A stretch of 64,000 nt of DNA from Monosporascus cannonballus (Eukaryota > Ascomycota > Sordariomycetes > Xylariales): the NCBI GenBank assembly GCA_004154925.1, contig QJNS01000185.1:1-64000 (forward strand). The letters run 5' to 3'. The notes beneath the pieces are model-generated. The model was not told the origin of the DNA and searched no databases. It saw nothing but the letters and a program-made list of their open reading frames with translations. Positions 11,083 to 22,300 of the stretch are shown piece by piece. Position numbers and translations under genes: made by a program. Each line of letters begins with the position of its first letter. Position 1 is the stretch's first letter.

Positions 11083-14000
11083 ATTGCGTGTATGACGGAT
11101 ACTGCGATGTGTCTCCTTAGCGGCGAGGAGTGAAAGCGAGTGATTAGGGACCTGGAAGTTTTTACTCGTAATTTTCCTCTTGTCAGTCGAGTCTCTTGCC
11201 GCCTTAGCTGCAGTGCCTTGCGGGTATTAAAATCATGGAGGTTAGTAAGATTAAGGTGTGTGGTGGTATTGAGAGTGGATGTGAGCCCTGCTTCTGCTCA
11301 GCAGGGTAGGAGGTCACTTGTCCGTGGATTAGTTAGAATACACCCAGGCGGGGGTATAAGTAGGTGAAAGGTGCGGAGAAGTCGATAGAGCCTTCAATGA
11401 CTTCAATAGATCCTGCAACGACTTCAATTATTTAGTCGCAGTTGCACGGGGGAAACTGTGGATATAGCGGCGTGGAATCCGGTGGGGGAAAGGAGATACC
11501 ACCCACATCATGTACAAATTCCGGACAGGCCAACTCAAAATCGAAAAGAGGTCGACCACATTTAGAGAGGAGGAGAGAGAGGGCAGAATGTTGGAGAAGG
11601 GAGTGGGATGAAGGTGAAAGGAAACTGAGATGAAGGGGAATGAAGAGGAGCGTTACCAAAAGGAGGGGTCGAGTCTCCTACAATGGAAATAACCAGCACT
11701 CGCCAATTCAGAGGTCGAAGGGAGGGCGAGGGTGAGGGCGTAAGCTGAGAGAGAAGGCGCAACCTCGCTTAGACAGTATGATGGTGGGCGGAATATTAAA
11801 GTAGCTGCGACCGGTGCGTGAGTGGTGAGGATACACTAATGGAGGGAAGGAGGAAGTTGGGACGCACCTACTGAGGTACCGAATATTTAAAGATCAGATC
11901 CACTTGAACCCTCAGATTGACTTGCATGTCATCACTACTGGTGATTAAGGTTGCTAGGAACTAGCAGGTAGTAAAATCGCTATCGCGGACGTTGGTGGCG
12001 GCCTGTCAAGCAGTGAGAGTTATGGTAGCACTCGCCAACCAGTAATGAAGGCTGCCGCCGACGGTGCGTGGTGACTCGGGTGATGCAGTGCCGGCAGACA
12101 GACGCCTCAGATCAGAAAAGGTTGTTTACTTACGGAGGCGGCTATAGTACAGGTCGCCAGCAGTGTTGGATGACTATGTATCTGTCTCGTCGCGTTGGAG
12201 GTGTCCCCGTGGCGATAAGGTGATCCGCCAGGAAAATGAAGGTAATATCAACTGTGATCGACGGGTGACAGTGGGAGAAGCGTGAGGCAGATTGCAAAGT
12301 GAGGATGGAGAGGATTTGCTGGGGTCTCTGCTTAGGCAAACTTTGGCTGCGTTGTGCAATCGGCCTTGTAATGTTGGTTTGCAGGCCAAACAACGCGCGG
12401 CGACCAGCCGACTATTGATTGGTCGGGGAAGTTTGTATTGAGTAAGGATCGGGGGCTACAAGACGTTGAATTGTCGGCAAGAAAGCTGATGGAAAACCGT
12501 GATGGAAGTCGGGGTCAAAGTCGGGGTCAGCGTGAATGATGGAGGGTCCGCAAAATGAAGATGTGGTTAGGTGGCAAAGGTGTTATGGGTTGGATGGGAG
12601 GAAGGTTTTATTTTGGATAATGTCTCAACATAAAGGCTTTGCTGAGACTTTGGTCGTGGCAATGCTGAGCTGTTAGGATTGATTCAGAAAGGGCTGCTTG
12701 AAGAAATCCTTTCCGTTGACCAGGAAGAGATTTAGAAGCTCGAGTATTCAATTAAGTCTGGGGGGAAATGTTTTGTGGATGAATACTGGAAACCTAGCGC
12801 ACAAGGTGGCCAAAGATCCTCCAACAACGTCGTTCGGCTAAACAATACCTCCAGCCTTAGGTTGCTAGTCGGAGGTTCTGTGGAGACGAGGCTGCTGGAT
12901 GGGCAACAAACGAGATGATGATCCGATGATGTTGACTTCTTCAGCACCAGACAAGAAACCAAAGTCTTTGGGTTGAATAAGAATATATGGCCACAAGGTT
13001 GGATGGCAGAGTAACTTGGAGGGCCAGCAGTCATATCATCACAGGCAACTGAGGCAGAGTCCTAGAATGTGACGGGATCCTATTCCAGCAACTCGACGAG
13101 ACAGATATAAGTACGTACATGACAAGGACATGACACCCCCCAGGCTTTCCCCTTGTAAACAGTCAAGAGATGTGCCTTAACAACATCATACCTAGGTGAC
13201 GGCACTGGGGATTCAGTCAACCCATCATGACATGAATCGCTACTACCCGCAATCCTGCCTCACGTAGTATGCAGGTATCGTAAAGGCACTGAGAGAGGGT
13301 AAGATGTCGAGCCAGGCACGGTACTGAGACACAGCGAGACGTCGATATCGGCAAGACATCGACACGGGAGAAAGATATGTACGGCATATAGGGCTTACTC
13401 AAGCTGCCTCCCCGTATAGGCAGAAACTCCTCTTTGATTTGAGGTCTGCCTTGTCCCCCAATGATCAAACCACCATCCCGCTGTGCCCACCATCAAGCTG
13501 GCAGTAGATGTGGCAGTACGTGAACTTGAAGTCAGCGCACTTAAGCGCCCAACGCCATAGCAGCACACGATGCTAACATTGGCATGAGGAGGTAGCGCCA
13601 GAACAGATCTACTACTCTGACGGCTGAGTCAGCGTTCGTGACTTTTCTCATTGTGCCATGGCACCACGCTTCTTGAGCACCTCATAACTGAGCACTTAAC
13701 AGAATTCATCTCTTCAAATGTGATCGTCGACATTGCTATCTGCAGGGCTTGCGATATTTGGTATATACGATAGCCGATCGTCGTAGTTGACGAACCCTGG
13801 TGGAGAGTAATCAGTCTTGTGAGGCGAAAATGAGGTCCCTGGCGAGACATCATGCAGCAAGGGCTATGGCGAGAGGAGGTTTTGGTGGCGAGAGGAATTT
13901 CACCGCGAGAAGTTGTGCGGCGAGAAAGCTTTCGACGAAGATGTGGCATGGTGAGAGGAAATTCCGCTGCAAAAAGTCTTGTGATGAGAGTCGACGATGT

Positions 14001-14506
14001 AGAGAATTCTGCTTTAAATGTCTGTGGCATTATATCCCAAAAGCCACGATGTAATTCTCACAGTGTGATGTTCAACTATCTTCTATCCACCCCTTGCCCG
14101 CTGATAGGCAATACTCCGAGGGGGACTAGAGTTAGTCCGCTAAATACCTCTTCTATACAGAGAAACTCCCGGATTGCTAGCTCTCAAGAGCTTGGTGTCA
14201 TTGAACTACACGCGCGCTTCCTGAACTGATTGTTACGTATATGAAATCCAAGCCTCTGCAAATGTCACCTTACTGTTCTTCACTAAACCACATCAATTTC
14301 TCTACGCGTAGTTTGACTCTTTTCATCAAGAATTTATATATAGCATAGCAGTATAGCGCCTGTTCACACCGCATTTAAATATTTCGGCTCCACTGATAGA
14401 TCTCCCGCTCGCAGCCCTTTTCTATTTTTGCTTCGTACGCTTATGCTGGATCTTCAACTAACGTTAGGTGTAACGTTCTTGATTTTAAATGGTAACGTCT
14501 TGCAGT
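11083..14506. other. GC-balanced intergenic region, no recognised gene
   Basis: 3.4 kb with normal base composition and no sign of RIP. Open frames are all short (up to about 130 codons) and none resembles a family I know. It must hold the helicase promoter and the 3' flank of the SnoaL-like gene. On the minus strand around 13940-13690, loosely spaced TCTCGCC-type repeats give a Ser-Pro-rich reading, including SPGTSFSPHKTDYSPPG, that ends at a stop near 13720. This could be the end of an undetected or decayed gene. A 7-bp inverted repeat (AACGTTA, 4-nt loop, TAACGTT) lies at 14460-14477, just past the SnoaL stop. Confidence 0.5.
11549..11760 (-). promoter_or_regulatory. Pyrimidine-rich tract upstream of the helicase gene
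   Basis: The plus strand is strongly purine-biased here (runs such as GAGAGGAGGAGAGAGAGGG and GAAGGGAGGGCGAGGGTGAGG), so the strand matching the helicase mRNA is CT-rich about 470-680 bp upstream of its ATG. CT-rich stretches near transcription starts are common in filamentous fungi. A promoter or 5' UTR role is inference only; no TATA or CAAT arrangement was established. Confidence 0.3.
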
Positions 14507-14989
14507 TTATCCATGGAGAACCGCTCTATCACCCGCAGTCCACTGAATCTTTATCTCCCATTTCTTGATCTTCCACAGGCCATCGTTACTATCCTTGACA
14601 AGATCTATAAAGTACAAGCACGACGCCGTGTACGAACTGTCCTCCTGCTTGAGCGCATCGTCCGGCCGAACATGATACGCGAGCGCGTGGGTGGTCATGG
14701 ATGCCGTGTCCGCGCCGTCCTTCAGCTCAATGCGGATATTGCGGATGACATGCGCGGTGACCAGGACGAAGACCTTGAGAAAGAACTCGCTGATCGCGGT
14801 CCAGCCATCGATAGTAATTGGACTAGCGATAACAGCCATGCTCTCGTTCTTTAGGTATCCTGACTTGAACAGGTCCTGATTGTTGGTGTCGATACCGAGG
14901 ACGTAGCGGTGGAGAGCATCTGCGACGGCTTTGCGTGGACTAAGTGTTGTGAGTGTGACTGGGTCGGCTATTGCGTCGAGCGAAGTGCA
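14507..14989 (-). pseudogene. SnoaL-like domain protein, 5' end missing or displaced
   Basis: The frame reads from after a stop at 14992-14990 to a TAA at 14507. It contains SPRKAVADALHRYVLGID, then ITIDGWTAISEFF, then DTASMTTHALAYHVRPDD, YFIDLVKDSNDGLWKIKKW and the C-terminal end TAGDRAVLHG. I recognise this as a small fungal SnoaL-like (NTF2-fold) protein, normally around 150 aa; substrate unknown. There is no in-frame ATG before residue 51 (14839), which would drop the conserved first part of the fold. A good acceptor (CAATAG, AG at 14969-14968) and donor (GTAAGA, GT at 15040-15039) would define a 73-bp intron. That places exon 1 directly against the transposon end at 15047, only about 5 nt away. 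Either exon 1 was separated by the insertion, or a one-base insertion after an ATG at 14991 broke a single-exon start. Domain call fairly sure; loss of function inferred. Confidence 0.65.
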
Positions 14990-15046
14990 TTAAGGGATTT
15001 TTGGCTAGAATATGGTTGCTGTGATCTGAATTGCTCTTACCTTTCA

Positions 15047-15095
15047 AGGCGACCCCCCCACCAACGCCCCATCCCCTCAACGCGCCACCCCACAA
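15047..15095 (+). repeat. Left terminal inverted repeat of Fot1-like copy 1
   Basis: GC-rich end beginning AGGCGACCCCCCCACCAACG; it pairs with the reverse complement of 17043-17091 apart from small differences in C-run length and a few substitutions. The same sequence starts copy 2 at 35932. Confidence 0.85.
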
Positions 15096-16548
15096 CCGCG
15101 TTACGCGTTAATCTACTTACTGATTTCTTTCCTTATAAAAAATTTCTTAATACCATTTTTAAAAATTGAAAAATTTATTTTCTTATTTCTCAAAATCTGC
15201 GTTTTCGAATGATATGCAACTTTCGGCTTAATTCCGTACGGCGCAAATAATTAAAAAGGTAAAGCGTAAAAAATCCTTATATTTAATTTCCAAGGGCTAC
15301 TAAGTTAATAAATAATATATATTATGCCGTATCCAAAATATGCCAACGAAAAAAAATTTAATAAAACTTAGTAAAAATTATTATTAATTTAGGAAAAAGT
15401 TTTAACTTATTAGATTATTATATAAGGTTAATTAAGTTATACGTTATTTTATAAGCGATTCCGCTTATATATATAATATTTCTTAATTAATAACGGTAAT
15501 ATTAAATATTTAAGAAAAAATTAAATAACTCGAATTTTACGTCGTTATCTTAAAATTAATACTTTTAAAAATATAATAATCGATTATAAACGTTTAAGTA
15601 ACGTTTTTCCGGATTTTATTAATATTTTATTTAATTATTTTATTTTACGGAAGATTCAAATTATTAAATGGAAAAACCAATATAACGCAAATAAGATTGG
15701 AATAATAAAAAATATAAATAAAATTTTTTTTGTTTTCGGAAAAACCTTTAAAAAATATATTTAAAAAAATAAATTATTATAATCGTTTATATTAATATTA
15801 ACAAACGTTTATTATTACTTTTTGAGATTTTTAACGGCGTTAACATATAATAATAATAATTTCTTAATTCGGACGATAAAATATACGAAAGCTAATATTT
15901 TATTACGTTAAAAACGGTTAAACGAATATCGAAATCCGGTTAAAATAATTTCGTAAAATTTTTATTCCTTATATTAAACCCGAAAACCCGGATAAATAAA
16001 AGTTATTAATAATTAACGGCCATAATAATTATATTACGAAAAGTTTATATGGACGTATTTTTAAAATAAGATATATATTATTTTCTTATTTACTTACGTT
16101 TCTTATATTTTCCAACCTTTTAATATAAATATATTTATTATTTTAAAATAAAGGTTCCGTTATTAATTCCGGGAATGTTATTACGGGCGAATTTCCGAAA
16201 TTATTAATAAAACTAATTTCCTTTAAGCATTTTCGTAAACGTAAAAAAAGTTATAATAATTTCAAAATATATTATAAATAATTAAAAAGTAATAAGTTTA
16301 CGTCTTATTAATAAGGCGAAAAAATTAAATAATAATATATTAAGATAAAGAAAATAAAAAGAAACATACCCGCCCGAAAATTAATTCGTACTTTAAAATG
16401 CCTTAATTTTTTAACTTAAATAATTATTTTAAGTATTATAACGTTTAAATTATTTAAGGAATTAATTTAGTTCGAAAAATGCTTGGTAAAAATTAATTTA
16501 ACGTACGGAAATCTTATCGTACGTTTTTTGTTCCATAAGTTTATTAAT

Positions 16549-16679
16549 GTTACGGCTGCACCATACCGTTACACCACCGGGGCTCAAAAGATTGGTGGAA
16601 TGATCGCAATTGTGGCAATCATCCTGGTGCTTACAGCTATATATATACTGAAGCTTGTACGGTACCCCCAAACCGTAAC
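16549..16679. mobile_element. MITE-like GC-normal insert inside the Fot1-like element
   Basis: 131 bp of ordinary composition stands out within AT-rich transposon sequence. Its ends are imperfect inverted repeats: GTTACGGCTGCACCATACCG on the left against GTTACGGTTTGGGGGTACCG read inward from the right. A TA inside each end (GT-TA-CGG and CCG-TA-AC) would fit a Tc1/mariner-type target duplication. It is far shorter than the length normally needed to trigger RIP, which would explain its survival. A second copy was not seen in this window. Confidence 0.55.
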
Positions 16680-17042
16680 AATTAAAGCCTTTAATAATAA
16701 AACCATTAAGTTTATAGCTGCCGAAATTTGTAATAATTAATTAATTATAACCGTTAAAAAAGTAAAGCTTAAAATACGCAAAAAGGTATAGTCCAAGTTA
16801 AATAAGGATTTCGTAAAAATAATCTTAGTTAAAAAGGTGAAAATAAAGCTAAAGGCCTTTGCGAAAAAAGGCTTTACCGTTATTTGGCAAAATTAATAAT
16901 AAAACGAGCTTCCCAAAAAAAAAGATAACGAGGTAGAAATGGATTATATTATTATATGTTTTACTTAATATAGAATTAATTAATTAAGTGGTTATTAAGA
17001 TATTGTTATTTATATGGAAAGGTTGTTATAGCGATAGCTTCA

Positions 17043-17091
17043 AAAATGGGGGGCGCGTTAAGGGGATGGGGCGTTGGGGGGGGAGTCGCCT
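17043..17091 (-). repeat. Right terminal inverted repeat of Fot1-like copy 1
   Basis: Read on the minus strand it begins AGGCGACTCCCCCCCCAACG, matching the left terminus. It is followed on the plus strand by TA (17092-17093), the expected target dinucleotide for Tc1/mariner/pogo elements. Confidence 0.85.
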
Positions 17092-17093
17092 TA

Positions 17094-17560
17094 GTGGCTA
17101 AGCTTTATATTTAATTCTATCTGAACTGTTACTATAAAGTGGCGGTACGTTGAGCTAACATGGATTTACCGGAGTTATAAGACGGGAATAAAGTACTACG
17201 TGCATGCCCCCTGCTTCTATTCGTACACCCTTTGCCCCCATAAGCCTAACAGCCACTATGCGTAAATTACACAATAACTATTACACATGCGGGGTCGTTT
17301 ACTGTGCTATGGAAGTGGTGGAGGTGACTGTGGTCGATATTCCGGTTTCTGTGGTCCATGCTGCATGGTACCGATTAGTGCTGAATACCTCAGAGGGCTA
17401 TTTTAGATTACCTCAGCTAGCTCAGGCCTCCCTGGCTCGTTTTCCCATTTTCTTCAAAGTCACTCAAGTACCGCTCAACAACGCTAAATATTAACCAATC
17501 AAATCCCAAATCCCCGTAACGAACCAGCAAGGCCTAAATTGTAATTACGTTAAAACGGCT
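17094..17560. other. GC-normal remnant between Fot1-like copy 1 and A1
   Basis: Roughly 450 bp without RIP bias, so probably single-copy host DNA. On the minus strand it lies upstream of the SnoaL-like gene beyond the transposon and may hold its promoter or first exon. A plus-strand frame of 96 codons (17204-17494) is present and I do not recognise it. From about 17520 AT-rich sequence resumes. Confidence 0.5.
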
Positions 17561-17631
17561 TTATTTAATATATTTGCGTTTTTAAAAAAACGAAAAATTG
17601 TAATAACTTAATAATAAAACGTTTTTTTATA

Positions 17632-17651
17632 AATATATATATATATATTAT
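17632..17651. repeat. TA microsatellite
   Basis: A short run of alternating T and A in AT-rich sequence about 30 bp before the A1 retroelement. Confidence 0.7.
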
Positions 17652-17682
17652 TATTTTTGCTATAATTTATTATTAATATTAT

Positions 17683-17888
17683 TATGAGAATATAGCTCCT
17701 ATAAGGATAAGGCTGGTAGCCGACCAGCCACCGATCAGCCACCGACCCACTTACTAATATAAATCCATTATCTGGCAGCTAATAAAAAAGGCTAAATAAA
17801 AATAACCTAATATATTTACTTTTTGGAATCTGCTTTACGATTAATCGGAAATTACCTTACTTAACTTATAACTATTTATTATCTTATA
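17683..17888 (+). repeat. 5' LTR of A1
   Basis: Aligns end to end with the 3' LTR at 24932 (shared GGCTGGTAGCCGACCAGCC near the start, CTTTACGA and ATTATCTTA near the end), but most differences are C-to-T or G-to-A in this copy. The start is placed at 17683 because it gives the ATTAT target duplication. Confidence 0.88.
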
Positions 17889-19119
17889 ATTTTTCTATTT
17901 GTTATAAAAAATAACGCGATAATTACTAAAAGCAAAGCTCGCCGACTGCAAAATAAACCTAAGTTATTAATCGAAAAAACCGCCGATCGGAACCTAACCG
18001 ACGAACGATCGATTACGGTATGGGAATAGGCGAAAAGGTTTATAACGGAGCCCTAACAGGCAAAAAATTATGGTTTCCGGGATCCTAAATCCTTTTATAC
18101 ATATAATAGGAATACGTCCCGATAACCGTTAGTTGAACGGTCGGAAAACGGGCGTAATATAACGAACGCGTCCCGGAATTTAAAGCAAAAAAAAATTAAA
18201 CCCCTTAATAATAACCAGATTTTAGAAATTATTCGTTAATAAAATAAATAACATTCGGAATTATTCCGATAATTAACCGAATAACAAATAATAACATAAA
18301 TTAAGAAAACAAAATTTTATAAGTTAATTACGATATCGTTACAAAAGCTTAAAAATAATAAGCAAATACTGCATTATAATTGCCCGAAACTTTCCAAATA
18401 CGTATTAATTAAAAAAAAATTAAATAAAAACTGTTACGGAAATTTATGCCAAAAGGCCAAGGCAAAATACCTTTATTTACATTTAATAGGCCATAAACCA
18501 TATAAACGTTCTTATTATAAACGTTTAATAATTATATCGCGTTATGTTTAATTATTTTAATTACGAAAAAAATTAAAAGTAAAAGATTTATGGACTTTTA
18601 TTAGGAAAAATTACGCAATCCTAATTTTTTAATAAAAAATACAAAGAACAATTTATGGAATTATAATAACGATCCAATTAATTATTATTAAACTTTTACG
18701 TTAAATAAAAACTTTTAATTTATAAAATAAAATTTATAAACGTTTTTAACCCGGAAAACGATCGGAATAATAAACGTTTTACTTTTAATTATTTTTATAA
18801 ATTAATATTAAAATTACGAAATACTTTATTATAAAAAAACGTTAACCTAAAACGAATTAATAACGTGGTAAATAAGGCAAAATATTACCAAAACGCCTGG
18901 AAAAAGGCGAAAAAAAACCAATTATTTTCTGCTAAAAGTACCAATAAAGATAAACGATCTTATTTTAACGCCTTCGAGAAAAGAATCCTTAAAATAAATT
19001 AAAAATATTATGTGGGAATAATTAGGATTGCAAACGTTCTTATATTCGGAAAGTAAATAATCGCCAATTTAATTTTAATTGAAATAAATCCGTATAATTT
19101 AATACCTTTGATTTTTATA

Positions 19120-22100
19120 AAGGCTTATTTAAATGTTATAATTATAAAAAGCCAGGCCATAAAAATATGGATTACAAATCAAAAAGGGATACAAAAACCT
19201 TATTATCCCGGTTATACGGAAACCGACCTCCGAAAGCCGTATAAAACGTTATAATATATGATTACGAATTAAATTAATCCTTAGATATAAACCCAAAAAA
19301 AGCCGGAGTAAGTATATACGTCCAGTTTATTTCGGCTAATAATTGCAAAACGGTCGAAATAGAACCGCCCTTTAAAAGGAGGGTATTTATTAAGAAAAGT
19401 ACGGGAGACGTAGTAATACAAATAAATATGGATACCGGAGCATAAGTAAATATTATAAGCAAAAGGTTAGCGAAAAAATTTAATTTCTAATTAATTTCCG
19501 TAAATATTCCGGGTTTTATCGGCGTTAACGGCGCGTATATTAAATGTTATAAGGTTTACGAAATTTTTATTAACATAATAAATAATAACGGGAATAAACG
19601 AAAATTTAAGTAAATTTATTTTACAGTATACCGTAATCGAAAAATGCCCGATTTCTTATTATTTAAATCCGGAATAAGTAAATTAAGGATTTTACTAAAA
19701 ATAATTATATATTAATAATTATACGGATTATTATAAAAAATAGATAAATAGAAAATCGTAAATTTAATATTTTTTAATAAGTAAGTTTATACCGTTAACT
19801 TAATAAATTTAGCCGAAAAATTAAATATCCCGGAATTTAGGAAATAGTAGAAATAAGGGATAACCGATTTCCTTATATATTTAAAGAATTTCCGGCGAAT
19901 ATATTTTAAAAAAATAACGAAAAAAATATTTTAGTTATTAGGGGCAAAATATGTAATAAATTTAATCTTAAGGAAAACGCTTTTATTCGGCCTAATTTAC
20001 CATATTTCGGAAACTTAAAAAAAATATTCGAAAAATATATCCAAAAAACTTAAAAATAGGCCGGATACGTTATTCGAAAACGGATATAAAAGTATTAATA
20101 TTATTTATGCCCAAAAAAACTGTAATTTCCGATTATACGTTAATTATAAGGGGCTAAATTGGGTAACGATAAAAAACTGATATTTTTTATTTTTAATTTT
20201 AAAAATAATAAACCGTTTAAAGTTAACCAAAGTATTTTCGAAAATTAATTTTAAAGATATTTATTACTGCATTAGAATTAAAAAACGCAATTAATAAAAA
20301 ATTACTTTCCGAATGCGGTACGGGTAATTCAAATATATAGTTATATTATTTAGCTTTATTAACGCGTTAAATACGTTTTAAACTTAAATATATAAGGTAT
20401 TAATTGGATTAATTAATTATATATACATAATATATTTAAATAATATAATTATTTATTTGGATAACAAAAAGAAATATACGAAATACTTTTAGTTAATTTA
20501 CGAACGGTTATTATAATATTAATTATTTACTAAAACGTCTAAATGCGAATTTTTTAAAAAAATGGATAAAATTTTTAAAATTTATAATTAATACCGACGG
20601 TTTGGAAATGGACCGCCGACGGGTTAATATTATTAAAATATAGCTAAAACTAAAATTAATTTATGATATTTAGGTACTTTTGGGATTTACGAATTTTTAT
20701 CGGAAATTTCTCGCCTATTATTTACGTATTATCGAACTTATTATTAGGTTTTTAAAAAAGGTGCAGGATAAAAGAAAAATAGCAGAATTCCGGTAGTTTA
20801 AAAAGGTTAAAATGGCGTTTTGAAATTTAAAAAAATACCTTTTAATTAACGACCATTTTCTGATATTAAGATAATGCTAAAAAAATTAAGGTTAAAATAA
20901 ATGCCTTAGTAAAAGTTATATTAAGGATATTTTCATAAAATACGGAAAATATTAATACTTAATTGCATATTTGTTATAAAAACTAAATTTAATTAAAAAA
21001 CGGTAGGTTATAAGATAATAAAAATTATTAGCGATTATAAAAAGCTTAAAATATAAGCGGTAATACCTTAAGGATATAAATTTTTTTTAATATTTACCGA
21101 TTATATGGCGTTAAAAAATATAATAAAAATGCCGGCGCGTAACTTTAAAGTGAAATTAACCCAATAGGTTTATCGTTTTACGCAATTTAATTTTGAGATC
21201 TAATATTAACCGGGCGCTATTAACCCGGCAAATAGGCTATTTAAACGCCCGGATTATATATTAAGGGAAATCGTATATGGAAACGTAATCTTTACGTTAT
21301 TTAAAAAATTTGGATTTACAAATAATATGCCGGAAAACGTAGGGAAAACGGTTATAAATATATAACGCGATTTAAAGCATTATAAGAGGGTAAAAGGCTT
21401 TATAAAAATAACGTAAAATTCGCTTATTACAAAATTCCCAGATAAATTTTAAATGGCGGAAGTTTAAGTAATTATTATCTGCGTAAAAAAATGGAAAACT
21501 TTCGTTATACAATCGCAAAAAGCTTTCGAAAAAAAGGGAAAATAAGGAATTATATATTTATCAAACTTATTACTTACGAATAATAATATAAATACGAATC
21601 GCAATAATAATACGATTAACGGTTAAATAATAATAATTGCAAATTATAACCATATTACGATTAGATTCCAAAAAATCTAAGGAGGACGAAATTAATATTA
21701 AGATTATTATTTATAACCAGTACGTCTTACGTTTTTTAACAAAAGAATTGGCCAAAAACGAAATGGTATTTTAACCAAAAATTTTCCGATAATTTTACGA
21801 TTAGATTTAAGGGTTATAAATTAAAAATTTAAATATTATAAAACTAATACGGATAATTAAACGCCAAGCCGAAATAAAAGGAAAATATTTCTTAAACTTA
21901 AATAAGGTTTTATATTATCGGGATAAATTCGTAATCCCATCATAAAACGTTTTACAGAAATAATTAATTAATTAATACTATAATAATTTAAAAATAAAAT
22001 ATATTGAATATATCCGTACGTTAAAATTAATAACCAGAAATTTTTACTAGAAAAATATGGCAAACGATATCCGAAAATATATTAAATAATATCCGAATTA

Positions 22101-22300
22101 CAAAAGCATAATAAAATTATGCTACAAACCATATAAATAATTATAACCCTTACCGTTACTTAAATAATTTTTCCAAAACATTTTGTTAAATTTTATTACG
22201 GGATTTCTTAAAAACCTAGGTTTAAATAAACTAAAGTATAACGTAATTCTGGTAATCGTCGACCGTTTTACAAAATTAAAATTATTTATTTTTACGGTTA
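19120..22300 (+). pseudogene. gag-pol remnant of A1
   Basis: Landmarks that survive RIP: a CCHC-type knuckle in which the second and last cysteines read Tyr (CYNYKKPGHKNMDY, about 19134-19175); an aspartic protease site MDTGA (about 19430-19445) followed by a stop; an RT block with MPKK and NYKGLN-like reading (about 20105-20160); the YLDD catalytic motif now YLNN (20433-20444); and an integrase core VILVIVDRFTKL (22243-22278). Asp-to-Asn in the RT motif is the change expected from G-to-A mutation. No long frame remains, so no product can be expected. Confidence 0.8.

Larger units (their letters stand above)
15047..17091 (+). mobile_element. Fot1/pogo-like DNA transposon, copy 1 (RIP-degraded)
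   Basis: 2045 bp bounded by inverted termini that share AGGCGAC, CCAACGCCCCATCCCC and AACGCGCC. The right side is followed by TA, and the left is preceded by CA where a TA duplication is expected. Inside on the plus strand, an N-terminal reading MPYPKYANEKK at about 15323 and a decayed DDE segment LLIINGHNNYIT at about 16000-16040 (compare DGHxSHxT, Asp now Asn) fit a pogo-class transposase. Copy 2 at 35932 confirms the left end and the first 585 bp. About 2 kb is the usual Fot1 size. Stops throughout; inactive. Confidence 0.8.

Noticed and set aside
13820..13990. Regular tandem repeat of GGCGAGAGG
   Set aside because: Spacing varies from 15 to 31 bp and the units diverge too much to call a true tandem array.
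16483..16740. 85-codon frame with a hydrophobic segment
   Set aside because: It is created by the MITE-like insert plus flanking transposon sequence, not by a conserved gene.
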